From Paratinospora sagittata (lineage: Eukaryota; Streptophyta; Magnoliopsida; Ranunculales; Menispermaceae): a DNA stretch of 64,000 bases. Shown one piece after another: positions 1 to 10,375 of the stretch. Under the pieces are notes generated by a model. It made no database searches and had not been told where the DNA came from. It saw nothing but the letters and a program-made list of their open reading frames with translations. Position 1 is the stretch's first letter. Each line of letters begins with the position of its first letter. The stretch is taken from positions 9,672,620-9,736,619 of the forward strand of contig CM069594.1 in assembly GCA_035771175.1 (NCBI GenBank). Reading direction: 5' to 3'. The position numbers were made by a program, and so were the translations under genes.

Positions 1-18
1 CTTATTTCTACTCAACCC

Positions 19-547
19 TTGGAAATTATATTTTATGATGTCTGGACCTCACCGGTTTACACATATGATGAGTTCAAGTACTATGTTATCTTTGTTGATT
101 ACTTTACTAAATACATATGGTACTATCCACTCAAACAAAAATCCCATGTTTACGATGTTTTCATCCATGTTAAAGCTCTTGTGGAAAACTATTTCCATAA
201 AAAAATCGTCACCCTCTACACAGACAATGGTGGGGAATACCATTCCCTTACTACTCTCTTATCCACACATTCTCGAACATAATGGTTTTTCTTAACGTTG
301 TCACCGTCACATAGTTGAAACAGGTATCTCCTTACTTTCTCATGCCTCTATGCCTCTTATGTATTGGAATCATGTTTTTGCCACAATAGTCTACCTCATC
401 AATCATATGCCTACACCTACGCTTGTTCTTGTTTCTCCTTTTGAGAAAATTTTTGGGTCTGCCCCTAACTACTCCAAATTAAGGGTTTTCGAGTGTCTAT
501 GCTACCCATGGCTCAAGCCCCGTTCTACTCCCAAACTTGACCCTTGA
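19..547 (+). pseudogene. copia integrase remnant
   Basis: Integrase core of a copia polyprotein, which joins the cDNA to host DNA. Residues around YVIFVDYFTKYIWYYPL carry the first catalytic Asp, and LYTDNGGEY at about 217-243 carries the second. The frame then breaks near 280 and resumes at about 350 with WNHVFATIVYLINHMPTP and a GSAPNYSKLRVFECLCYP segment typical of the end of the copia integrase. The segment holding the third catalytic residue falls in the damaged part around 290-345, where the frame is lost. The following 550-1128 stretch is Ser/Pro/Thr-rich and matches the variable linker before the RT in position and character. Confidence 0.8.
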
Positions 548-1128
548 TCTGTTCCCTGTGTCTTTCTTGGTTACTCCCAAACTCAAAGTGCCTACCTTTG
601 TCTTGATCCACACATTTCTAGGATCTACATTTCTCGTCATGTCAAATTTGTGGAAAACATTTTTCCTTTCATCTCGCTTCATAGTCAACTAAGCCGTTCA
701 CAACCAGAAACTACGTCCACTTGGCTCCCACCTGTTTTCACTCTTCCCTCCTCACCCATGTCACAGTTACTCGACACTCCCTCTATGGAACGATCCTTCG
801 TGGATGTTTGTCCTACTACAATCCTACCTATCCCTGTTCCAATTGAACCACCTGCTGACCAAACCATTTCCACCGATCGACCAGATCTTACACACCTCGA
901 ACCCCTCCCCCTCTGCCCTCCATTTAGTCAATTCGAAAACATAGAAAACCCACCTCCACATCTTTTCAACACCCCCAAAATCGAGCCTACCCCTGCAAAC
1001 ACACGCGCCATGACCACTCAAGCCAAAAACAACATCTGCAAACTCATCCAAAAACTTAACCTCCCCACCAAATTTTCCCCCAAATCGGATAAAATACCCA
1101 CCACTGCCACCCAAGCCCTAAAAAATAA

Positions 1129-1860
1129 CAACTGGCGTTAGGCTATGCTTGTGGAGTATGATGCTCTTATCTTTAATGGTACATGGGAGCTTGTTCCATT
1201 GGATCAAGCACAAAATCTAGTCAGTTGTAAATGGATTTTTTCATATCAAGAGACTTTCTGATGGTTCTATTGACGGGTATAAAGCTAACTTGGTGGCAAA
1301 AGATTTTCATCAAAGACCAGGCATAGATTGCCATGATACTTTCAGCCCAGTGGTCAAACCTACCACAGTGTGCCTTGTCCTTAGCATTGCAGTTAGTTCT
1401 GGTTGGTCTCTTCGTCAACTTGACATAAATAATGCCTTCCTTCAAAGTCATCTAACTGAAAATGTTTTCATGGCTCAACGACCAAGCTTTATTGACCTTG
1501 ATCTTCCTTAACATATTTGCAGACTTAAAAAGGCAATTTATAGTCTCAAACAAGCTCCCCGTGCTTGGTATCATGAGTTGCGCCAGTTCCTGGTCACTAA
1601 TGGTTTTCGCAATTCTTTGGCCGACACCTCATTATTTGTTCTCAATCATGAGGGTACGTTGATATATTTATTGGTCTACGTTGATGACATAATCATTACA
1701 GGGGATAATGCAGCCACAGTCCAACGCTTTATTGATCTCCTTGCTCATCGTTTCTCTCTCAAGGATCTTGGTTCTCTCTCTTTTTTTCTTGACGTTGAGT
1801 GCTTCCACACCAACATGGGCTACTTCTTTCATGGTAATAGTACATCAATGATCTTCTAGC
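1129..1860 (+). pseudogene. copia reverse transcriptase remnant (RVT_2 type)
   Basis: Copies element RNA into cDNA. The segment NGTWELVP near 1180 opens the domain. After a frameshift at about 1250 it continues with the KDFHQRPGIDCHDTFSPVVK motif, RQLDINNAFLQ (first catalytic Asp block) and, at about 1672-1692, LLVYVDDIIITGD, the intact YVDD active site. A TAA at 1509-1511 interrupts the frame between the two blocks, and the frame ends at 1859. The motif order is complete, but the protein could not be made without readthrough and shifts. Confidence 0.85.
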
Positions 1861-1870
1861 TCGCATCAAT

Positions 1871-2440
1871 ATGATTGATGCAAAATCGGTACTCACTCCA
1901 CTGGCCACAGATTCCAAGCTAAGTCTTTTATTCGGATCGGTCTTATATGATCCAATTGTTGGTAGTCTGCAGTGTTTCTCCCTCACTCGGCCTGACATTG
2001 CCTTTGTTGTGAATACTGCCAAACATCTTCTGCGCTATCTATGTGGTACTCTTGATCATGGTATTGTTCTTCACCGTCGCTCTTCACTGTTTCTCCATGC
2101 ATTCTCTGATGCTGATTGGGTTGGTAACAAGGATGACTTTACTTCCACCGGTGCTTATATTGTGTATCTTGGACATAATCCCATCTCGTGGAGCTCAAAG
2201 AAACAATGCATTGCTGCATGTTCTTCTATAGAGGCCGAGTATCGCTTTATTGCAGCCACTGCTATTGAATTAAGCTGGATCTGCTCTTTATTGAGTGAAC
2301 TTGTAGTTTAAGTACCACACTTACCTGTCATTTATTGCGACAATGTTGGTGCCACCAATCTTTGCTCAAATCCTGTGATTCATTCTCGCATGAAACATGT
2401 TGCTTTGGACTTCCATTTCATTCATGAACAAGTATAGAGT
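1871..2440 (+). pseudogene. copia RNase H remnant
   Basis: C-terminal RNase H of the same pol, one frame away from the RT. Seen are SLTRPDIAFVVNT, FSDADWVGNKDD with the conserved Asp pair, SWSSKKQ, and SSIEAEYR with the catalytic Glu. A TAA at 2309-2311 ends the open frame. The usual tail (YCDN, a K/HI-like segment near 2395 and FHFIHEQV) follows in a nearby frame up to about 2440. The RNase H active-site residues appear kept despite the breaks. Confidence 0.85.
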
Positions 2441-2849
2441 AGTGTTTTGAGTATAGGTCATATTTCCTTTACTGATCAACTGGCGGACCTCCTCACAAAC
2501 CTTTTGCTCGCACTCAGTTTCTCAATCTCAAGGACAAGATTGGACTCTCCTCTTAGAGCTCCATTTTGCGGGGGCATATAGAAGGCTCCAGCTAATTGCT
2601 AATTTTGTAATTATAGTTAGTTTCCAATTTTGTTGTTTTCCATTCTTGAATTTATGTATATGTAATGCCCCCGGTTTACACACACACACACAAAAAAAAT
2701 AAAAAAAATATGGGACGTTCGGGCAAAATCCCAACGTTTGGGCTAGGATAACCTGCCTACCCTCCGTCGATGAGACAACCAACTACCCTACCTAAAGGGG
2801 ACAACTAACTAACCCATTTGACATGTTATAGTTTTTGGTGTCTAGTTTT

Positions 2850-3790
2850 GTTGAAATACGTGAGGACCAGAAAGCTTTAATGTATCGTATACAAACCATA
2901 GAAGAATGACAAAACGCCCTTCAACATTCTTCTAGTAGTCACTCCACAACTAGCAGGAGATCTAGGCGAAATAGTAGGCAGGAAAATTAAGAAAATCACT
3001 TGCATTGTAACATTTTTTTTATGAATGAAATGTTTTGTTTGAGACTATATTTGGTGGGCTAACTTACAACCATTCTTTCTTTTGTATCACGAATTTTAGA
3101 GTGGTATGAGACACAACAAAATTGGAAGATACCAAATAAAATGTGAAAGTAAGAAAATCCACGACCTTGTGTGAAAAAACATTTGGGGAAAGTTGAAACA
3201 TTATGACTAAGTTTACACGGTATGGGACGAGTAAACTTGGACGATACTATTAGTGAACTCCTCTCCAAACGATGTTTTGTAGAGGCCGTGTTCATACAAC
3301 TTAACTTGGTTGAACCCCTTATTACCAAATTCATGTGGTATGGGACACACGAATTTGGATAATAGTCGAAAAGACTAAGAGTGAGAGTTTGAACACATAA
3401 GAATGCGATAGAACGCAGACTAGGATATTTACCGAGGCTAATCTTAGAATCTCTATGACTTGTATGGATTTTCAAAAATGTATGTATGTTCACAAAACCA
3501 GAACCAAAACATTTGAAATACTTTCAAAATTTTATTATATAAACACTCTAACCTTGCTTTATACCATGGACAAACATACGAGGCACATAAGATTCTTTAA
3601 TTCCTCACCAAAACCTTACACCATACTTAGAAAAATAGATGGTTTTATATTGCAGAACTCTCGAACTTATTGCTGAGAATATCATATCACTATACTTGGC
3701 TACGGTTCCTAAAGCAGAGTTTTATTTTTCTCCTTGCCAGTGAGAAAATGCAAACCAGAAAGAAAGGAAGGTCACGCACAGTCATAGTAT
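2850..3790 (+). mobile_element. Truncated chromovirus fragment: coiled-coil ORF tail, leader and gag start
   Basis: This stretch aligns, on the opposite strand, with about 57800-58810 of the large chromovirus later in the window. It includes a peptide EIREDQKALMYRIQTIEE followed by a Ser-rich run and TSRRSRRNSRQEN, matching the tail of the extra upstream ORF there. It also shares leader landmarks ('gaatgcgatagaa', 'ttctatgacttgtat', 'accttacac') and ends at an ATG giving MQTRKKGRSRT, equivalent to the gag start MQTRWRGRPS at 57811. No LTR is attached. It proves that this leader arrangement exists in more than one insertion. Confidence 0.75.
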
Positions 3791-4267
3791 ATCCATACCC
3801 GGCCTGATTTGAAAAAACTATAACACATATTCGTTAGTACTAGTATGTTTTAAAAACTAGGTAGGCTAGTTTTGTCCGTACCTGTATGTTTTTTAAAAAA
3901 CATATGGTGGTGAAGTGAGTCTTTTCAAAGAAAAAAAAAAGAGATCTCATAACGATAGTGACGAAGAAGAAGATGAAAAATATAACAAAAAGAAAGAAAG
4001 ATTTAAGAAGAAATATAAATGAAAAAATTCAACCTAGCCGGGGCATATATAGAAAAATCAAATATATGTAAATTTTACACTTTATATTAAGTGGGAACCG
4101 GGTACCTATTTTTTAAACTTATGTCTAAACTTGACCGGATTTTTAAAATGGACACATTTTTTATTCGTACTCAACCTGATATTTAAAAGATTTTTGTCCA
4201 TACCCATTTCAAAGCGGCTGGATGAAAGAGGACAATTGGCCCATTTGGCTACTCCTGGTAGCCAACT
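3791..4267. other. AT- and purine-rich intergenic DNA, no gene seen
   Basis: No coding signal is visible. The last about 40 bases (around 4225-4267, 'ggtagccaact') join in sequence, once the following solo LTR is removed, with 6639 onward and together resemble DNA upstream of the pseudogene at 44390-44480. Confidence 0.5.
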
Positions 4268-6638
4268 TGTAACGCCCCGATATTCAAAACTTAAATTTCA
4301 AGTAAAATAATTAATATTTTAATTTTATCGAGAAAGATCACTGAAAATCGAGATGCTAATCGTATCTGTCTATCTTAACTCATAACCATTATATAGATAG
4401 TAAAATTTGCAAAACTATGAATTTGTATTCTTCTAACCAACTTACTGGTTAAGATAAACGAATACCCTTTCATCTTCATACCGAGGACCACATAATTCCA
4501 CTATACAAATTTCTATATTGAATTGTGAGGGTACTTGCCCTCTTCCATCCATTATGGACACAACATTTAAATGCATTCATCAAATATAATTAATTAATTC
4601 AAGTCCAAGGCATTCACACGTGAAATAAACCACAGGGTTTTTACTAATTGTAATGATGTTCATTAAATTTTGATTGTCAATACAACCCGTTTAAATAATA
4701 AACTTTTAAAAATCAAACTAACAAATTAATTAACCCACCCCTACTACTCTGAACTACATCACGAACTCGCGATTTTATTATCTTAAGTACCTGCATATGA
4801 AAAATAGGGGTGAGCTTGAAAGCCTAAGTGGGTCATCTAAATAATTCACAACATTTTATCATAATATATACACAAGAACATTACAAACAAGTTTCACACA
4901 TTAATCGTTGCAACATTTGATTGTTTGAGTCGAGAATCTTATCACGTTCTAAATCACTTACCTTTAGGGAATCAAACACAGGGTGGCACTACCCAAAATC
5001 AGAAATTCGTTGGCGATATTCATTATGAATAACTGCCCTATAATAAACATTGACGATATTCTTTAGAATAACTGCCCCATAATAATCATTGGCGATATTC
5101 CTTGGAATAACTGCCCCATATGTGTGATTCTTATCTTAATTGTGTTCTTTAGTGATGTCACACCATACATACAACATAAGTATGATATTAATTGCATTTA
5201 CAAGATATATTCAAACTCCACTACACATGGTATCATGTCACAATGCCAAATATAATAGTATTAACGCATGAACTCTACTATGTCAATATTCTCAAGTCAT
5301 GTATTTCATCATTAGACATTATAATATACAAATGAATCTCAATTACCACATTAATTGCATGCATCCAATTATCATTTGATCAGAACAAGAAATCATGCTG
5401 ACACACATATCATCATAGTTAACAATCACAACATGATATATATAAAATCATGTAAAATAAACATGCAAGAGCAATCTAATAATAATATAGACCTAATTAA
5501 TTTAACATTCCTATCTATATATCAAAATAAAACATTGTAAAGGCATAAAATCTTCCCCACCTGTAACGCACCCAGTTCGTTGTTGTCTGAATTCCTTGGT
5601 GCGTAACGTACGTCCTCAACCCAAAAGATCATGTAAAAGACTGAATTAAGACTCATAATTTGATTCCCAAACAAGAAGACCTTTACAGAACAATTTAATC
5701 TGCTGCCGTTCTTTTAATGCTTCGTTCAATAGCTTTCAATGTACCAAAGCCCATGGGCTGTGTTGTCGTCCATGAGTTGGGCAAGAATAGCTCCAAGTTG
5801 AACAAAACAACTCTAAAGAAGAAGAAGACGTCGTTCTTCTCTGTCTGAAGAAGAACAACATCGGACGGATCACAGGCGTCAGAGTAAGAAAAAAGGAGAA
5901 AGAAAAAAGAAGAATACCGGAGAAACAACAGAGACAGAGTGAGATTTGGTGATTGGGGTTTCAAATTTCGGAGTTGATCACAAGAGCCAGCTAAAACTCG
6001 TCGATCCGAAAATGTCTTGGATCATTCTTCTTCCTCGTCTCGCCAGTACTTTCTTGATCGTGAGCAGAGAGAGAAAGAGAGCGAGAGTGATAGAGTAGAG
6101 TAGAGAGTTGCAGAGCGAGAGAGCAGAGAGTCACGGCTAGAGCGAGATTGCAGAGCGAGAGCGTTGAGAGTAGAGAGTGCGAGATTGCAGAGCGAGAGAG
6201 TAAGAGTGAGAGAGCAGAGCAGAGAGTAGAGAGTTGCAGAGTAGAGAGCGGCGGAGCAGACGAGAACGAGTCGGTAGGTTAGGTTTTATTGTTAGGTTAT
6301 TAATATTAACAAGGGTTATTTATGAACCGTTGTTGAACTAACGCTGTTAAAAGTCTAAATAGTTCTATTGAGGGTTACTAGTGCTCTAGATTTTGGGGTG
6401 CTAGCCTAGATAGATGCTGGAATCCCATCCCCCTATTGGAGCGTAGTCGTGGTGATTTTGGAAACCAAATTTTATCTTATATGCAAGGAAGATTAATAGT
6501 ATTGGAAACTTGTCATAATTTTGTATTAAAAAACTTGCCATGATTCCTTTGGTGTGATTTGTAATTGATTCCTTAAAGGAATGCGAGAATAATTTTGACA
6601 TCGAAAAGTAGATATTTTCATAATTTTCAGGGATTACA
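4268..6638. mobile_element. Solo LTR (2371 bp), TSD CAACT/CAGCT
   Basis: It begins TGTAACGCCCCG and ends GGGATTACA, the TG...CA termini of an LTR, and contains no coding region. The flanks 4263-4267 CAACT and 6639-6643 CAGCT form a 5-bp target duplication with one mismatch. A second member of the family lies at 45048-47424 and starts with nearly the same roughly 100 bases. A solo LTR arises by recombination between the two LTRs of a full element. The interior holds a 40-bp tandem repeat near 4993-5120 and a GA-rich part at 5880-6260. Orientation is unclear because the internal landmarks give conflicting signals. Possible ORFs inside (for example 5695-5964) have no recognisable domain and I leave them out. 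Confidence 0.85.
4993..5120. repeat. Tandem repeat, about 40 bp x 3, inside the solo LTR
   Basis: Three units share the core 'cgatattc...gaataactgcccc' joined by 'ataat(a)a(a/t)c'. The sister LTR at 45828-45900 carries only two such units, so copy number differs between family members. Confidence 0.75.
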
Positions 6639-6760
6639 CAGCTGATTGACCCAAATGACATAGACCAACTACAACTTGCCACTTGTCTCATAAATGCTAG
6701 GTGTAATTAAAAGAAAAGAATGCAAATGCCATTAGAGAAGGAAAAGCTATTGTTTTCTCA
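6639..6760 (+). other. Relic of a third copy of the host-gene upstream region
   Basis: The sequence ('gacccaaatgacat', 'caactacaacttgcca', 'gtgtaattaaaagaaa', 'gaatgcaaatgc') matches 44410-44510, the region upstream of the pseudogene, in the same orientation. It also corresponds more loosely to the region upstream of the intact gene, near 8740-8800 on the other strand. The solo LTR at 4268-6638 landed inside it. No coding part follows on this strand, so it is a promoter-side fragment only. Confidence 0.6.
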
Positions 6761-7390
6761 TATTTTTCATTATTGGAAGGCTGTCATAATGACCTTTCAA
6801 TGTTTGCAGCTGGCAGCTATCGATACTTTGCAAAGCATCGAATTCCACTGGATATGACCAGGTTGCTCTTATCCCAGATACTTTGCACTACTGATCATCT
6901 TAACTACTTAAATTAGTTTGAACTAAACATCTCATCAGATCCTCTAGATAAATTGTACTAGCTAGTTTTAACCCAACTTGAATTATTTTAGACAACCCTT
7001 TTATTTCCCTTCTAGCTACTGATTGGCAATGAAGTGTTGACACTCGGCTGCCTTGTTAAGCAAGCACATAGAGTTTCTTTAATTTTATCACTTTCGTGAT
7101 TGTTAGAAAATGATTAAAAACAGCACCCACCAATAAGTTAATTCGCTAATCCTAGCACTACCTTACCCATTAAATGGTTGTGTTGGGCGCATTGCCTTAC
7201 TAGAAAACAATACATAATTAGACAAATTTACTGTAAGTATTCAATCAATGACTAATTATTAGATCAAAATGATCATTCAGCTCATATCCAAGTCACACAC
7301 ATGATCTGTACAACTTCAAACAAATCAATCCTTTCCATTTACAGAATAAAGAATCTACAAATGGCAAAATCAAATACTCACACTGACACA
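6761..7390. other. Intergenic DNA between promoter relic and gene 3' end; one exon-like fragment
   Basis: Around 6810-6861 a 52-base segment is flanked by 'tttgcag' and 'gttgct', like a small exon with acceptor and donor; one frame reads GSYRYFAKHRIPLDMTR. I do not recognise the protein. It may be a shard of an unrelated gene. The rest is the 3' flank of the gene at 7461-8465: part of 7200-7310 matches the 3' flank of the pseudogene at 48360-48430. Confidence 0.35.
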
Positions 7391-7460
7391 CTTGAATTTA
7401 ACACATAAATCAAGCATTACAAACAAACTTCATATCTATCTACTTACGTATATGCTAAAA

Positions 7461-8465
7461 TCAAACAGCTTGAACATCTCCCCCTTTCCCTCCAAGGTGG
7501 CCATATTTTCCCACATAACCGTCCAACTGATCATCCAGGAATGCCTTGTCTACACTCTCATTGTGATACGACTTGCAAACCAAGTACAAAATGGTTTGAA
7601 CAACGAGCCCAAGTAGAGTCAGCTTGAATATTGCTAAGAAAGCACCAATTCCAATGACCGCATGAATTACCGCTGGTGAGATACTACCCCCAACCTGGAA
7701 AACTAATCCAATCTGTATCCCAACCGTGCAAAGCCGAAACACAACAAATAACGCAATATTGAGCAGCCATTTTCCCTTAACCAAAGCCCTACTCTTCTTG
7801 ATAGCTCGGAGCCCACGTGTGTCTTCTAGAACTGAAACCACGCTAGCCATATTCCATATGACGTTAATGTACACAACCCCAACGATGTACAATATCACTA
7901 CAACTACAGCAAGCGTAATGGCCGCCGCAACGTTATGTCTATTCACTAGCACTATGGCTAGAACTAAGAGTCCCACAGCGATAGCGTTGTAGAAAAGCAT
8001 GACGAAGAAATACCATAAGAAAGTGATAACGAGCCTTTTCCAGGCCTTAGGAACGACGTTCATGACTTTCTTCAAAGTGATCTCTTTGGAGCTGTAGATG
8101 CAGGCGACGGTGATGGTAACTGCAGCGATTGTGAAGAGGGAAAAGCAGAGGAGAACGACGAGGAAGTTGAGAATGTTTAATGCCACAAAGAGAATCCATT
8201 CTCTGACTAACTTGTGCTTGAGAATGTCGTATCGAGGGTCGTCGGACCATGTGTCGTCTAAATCTATGTGATGTCCGGCGATCTTCGTACCTAAGTGAGT
8301 GGAGAGGTAGAGATTGGCTAAGAGGAGAAGGGTAAGGGGGAAGATAAAAGTAAGGTTGATACGGAAGAAGATGCGTTTCCACCATGAAAATATGGTCTTG
8401 TAGGATTTCTTGAAGATGCCAAAGAAACCCACATGCTTGAACTGCTCTTGCTCTAATGTGTCCAT
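7461..8465 (-). CDS. Six-span membrane protein, plant 'polyadenylate-binding protein 1-B-binding'-like family
   Basis: One uninterrupted exon of 334 codons, ATG at 8465 and TGA at 7461. The N-terminal 30 residues (HVGFFGIFKKSYKTIFSWWK) look cytosolic and basic. Hydrophobic spans are at about 36-56, 91-123, 145-175, 180-212, 233-258 and 266-298, the last four rich in Val, Ile and Ala. The acidic loop DLDDTWSDDPRYD lies between spans 1 and 2. No signal peptide or enzyme motif is visible. From memory this resembles a small plant family annotated in Arabidopsis with the name above; that name rests on an interaction label and not on a known reaction, so the function is unknown and likely in an endomembrane. 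A broken paralogue with conserved flanks lies at 44820-48190. The intact frame, the matching 5' and 3' flanks in the copy, and a TATA box indicate a real gene. It is the only intact host gene I can support here. Confidence 0.8.
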   Translation of the reverse strand: MDTLEQEQFKHVGFFGIFKKSYKTIFSWWKRIFFRINLTFIFPLTLLLLANLYLSTHLGTKIAGHHIDLDDTWSDDPRYDILKHKLVREWILFVALNILNFLVVLLCFSLFTIAAVTITVACIYSSKEITLKKVMNVVPKAWKRLVITFLWYFFVMLFYNAIAVGLLVLAIVLVNRHNVAAAITLAVVVVILYIVGVVYINVIWNMASVVSVLEDTRGLRAIKKSRALVKGKWLLNIALFVVFRLCTVGIQIGLVFQVGGSISPAVIHAVIGIGAFLAIFKLTLLGLVVQTILYLVCKSYHNESVDKAFLDDQLDGYVGKYGHLGGKGGDVQAV

Positions 8466-8700
8466 ATGATTACTTCTTTCTTTCCTTTGCTTCTGTGAAC
8501 GATTGATTAAGAAACAGAGATGATGGGAAGAAATTAGAATATGGAATTAGAAATGTATATCTGAATGAAGAAAATAGAGTTAGAGATGTGAGGATGATAT
8601 CCGAATGAATGAATTATATACAGGTGGTAGCTTTACGGACACAGATTGATGGAGAAATTTCGGGTTAGGTCTTGAATTGAATTTTCAAAGGGTAACCGTG
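8466..8700 (-). promoter_or_regulatory. Proximal promoter and 5' UTR of the membrane-protein gene
   Basis: On the minus strand a TATA box TATATAATT sits at 8612-8620, which would place transcription start near 8585 and leave a pyrimidine-rich 5' UTR of about 120 bases. The block 'tttgaaaattcaattcaa' at about 8676-8694 is kept upstream of the pseudogene at 44607-44625, so the duplication included the promoter. Confidence 0.6.
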
Positions 8701-8800
8701 TACTTCCCCTTATGTTCTTCAAATCTAAGAAAATTCTGACCTAGCAATTTGGGATACGTGGCATGTTTTAGTTTGTTATATTTTTGACTTGGGTCAATGG

Positions 8801-8826
8801 TGGCTGGCTGGCTGGCTGGCTGGCTG
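8801..8826. repeat. (TGGC)n microsatellite
   Basis: Six and a half uninterrupted tetranucleotide units upstream of the gene. The pseudogene upstream region has only 'ccaccagccagcc' at the matching place (44398-44410), so the array expanded in this copy. Confidence 0.9.
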
Positions 8827-9072
8827 CTACTTTAACGATCCACTTGATAAAAAACAAACCGCGTAATCGACGTGTCACCCATTATTAAATGCTCCATTAA
8901 GTACTTTAGGACATATTAAAAAAAAATCAAAGAAGTTTATGATTAAGGAGATTGTTAAAATCACCCACCCACCCACTCATTTCACCCTAATTTCAAATCT
9001 GCCCTTCTCACATTTCTACGCCGCTCCAACGTCCCTTTATCATTTCTTCTCCTAACGCCACCATTCCCTCTC

Positions 9073-9178
9073 TTTTCAATCTTCATTTCTTGCTTGTTTT
9101 CAAATATTCAAAGTAAGGCTTTTTCAATCTTCATTTCTTGCTTGTTTTCAAATATTCAAAGTAAGGCTTTTTCAATCT
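9073..9178. repeat. 48-bp tandem repeat, two copies plus a 10-bp start of a third
   Basis: Units 9073-9120 and 9121-9168 are identical, beginning 'ttttcaatcttcatttcttg'; 'ttttcaatct' at 9169-9178 begins a third. It lies just inside the left terminal repeat of the DNA transposon. Confidence 0.95.
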
Positions 9179-9485
9179 AAAGGACCCGTATCTATTTTGG
9201 CAAAATCAAGATTTCAATGAGAAAATTTTAAATATAAATCGGTGAGAAAATCTTCATTTTTACAAGTCATAAGTTAGATTTTGTGTGTTATATGTTCATT
9301 TCTACCTAGATATAGTGCAAAAATCACAAAAAAATATTAAAGTGGTAATGACCTATCTGACCGACCAAGGCTGGATAGGTCGTTATCTGTCCGGCCCATA
9401 AGCCCAGACAGTCAGAGAGATGTCTAGCAATCTCAGCCGGACAAAATCTCTCTGTTCAGCTCAGACTGTCAGACAAATCTCTATT

Positions 9486-9508
9486 TGTCCGACTATGTTT
9501 GTCGGACA
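9486..9508. repeat. Perfect 8-bp stem hairpin TGTCCGAC / GTCGGACA
   Basis: Arms 9486-9493 and 9501-9508 with a 7-base loop, inside the DNA transposon. An origin or control role is not supported by anything else seen. Confidence 0.7.
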
Positions 9509-10318
9509 GGTCATTTTTTATTTTTTTTTTACACTAATTATAATGTTAATATATTTTCTAATTTATTTCTTACTTAAATATGTCGCAAAGACAAAGGAGA
9601 CCCACTGTTTCTAATATTGAGGGGCAAAGCTCTCAAAGAGCTCGGCCGACGGCCTCCGCTAGAAGAAGACATGCGATTCAAGAAGAATTATCACCGCCAA
9701 TCATATATGAAAGCCATCTTCGATCACGGATTCGAAGAAGACAAACATAAATTCAATGTCATTGAATATTAATATGATGAACATGTACCTCAATGTGATA
9801 GATCATGTACAAATTCATTGTGTGACAATGAAAATTTTTGTTTTCAATCAAAAATTATTTCTACAGTTGCTACATTAGGAACAGTTCTAGTAAAACATTA
9901 TATCTCTCATAAATAAACTTTATTCTTGGTCACCTACCATTCTATCCCCCTGAATCTGAGCTTTTAATAACAGTAACAAACCCATTTATGCGGCTAACAT
10001 CCCTAGTCCATGCAATTATTTCATCCCTACTTCTGAAAATCAAATCAATGGTGAATTCTTCAGTGTAATCATGTATAATCTCGTTCCCTACAACACTAGA
10101 TTCATCAAATGCCTGAAAATGAGTATTAAATGATTATATACATAGCAAATTGCCAAAAAAAAAGGTACAAAATGAAAGAAAAGGAAAAAAGTATTGTCCG
10201 GCTTGTACAGTCGAACAAAGAGCGTTTGTCCAATTTTCAAGGTCGGAAAAATCCTCTCTGTTCGGCCGTATAAGCTGGACATAACATTAAATGTTCGGCT
10301 CTGTGTTGCCGAGCACAT

Positions 10319-10375
10319 CGAAAATGGGTTTCGAAACGAAATGGATTTCGAACTTTGTTTTGAAACCCATTTTCG
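10319..10375. repeat. Long hairpin, 22-bp arms
   Basis: Arms 10319-10340 and 10354-10375, starting 'cgaaaatgggtttc', pair with only two mismatches, both G versus A and fitting CpG decay. The loop is 13 bases. It lies inside the DNA transposon and could be the end of a smaller nested foldback unit. Confidence 0.8.

Larger units (their letters stand above)
1..2575 (+). mobile_element. Decayed Ty1/copia retrotransposon, pol part to 3' end
   Basis: The order integrase, variable linker, reverse transcriptase, RNase H on one strand is the Ty1/copia order (in Gypsy elements integrase comes last). The left end lies outside the window, so gag, protease and the 5' LTR are not seen. Several stops and frameshifts break pol, so the copy is dead. 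A G-rich stretch at about 2566-2573 followed by 'tatagaagg' sits where the polypurine tract and 3' LTR start are expected, but I cannot fix the LTR boundaries; an (AC)n and A-rich run follows at 2678-2710. The RNase H wording suggests an Ale- or Ivana-like lineage, which is only a guess. Confidence 0.85.

Noticed and set aside
5695..5964. 89-codon minus-strand ORF with a hydrophobic start resembling a signal peptide
   Set aside because: It lies wholly inside the solo LTR 4268-6638, is not kept in the sister LTR at 45048-47424, and its Phe/Leu-rich start reflects a GA-rich low-complexity tract.
9340..9510. Clustered GTCCG/CGGAC motifs as a possible replication origin or operator
   Set aside because: They lie inside a DNA transposon with a related cluster at 10195-10300; repeat structure explains them better.
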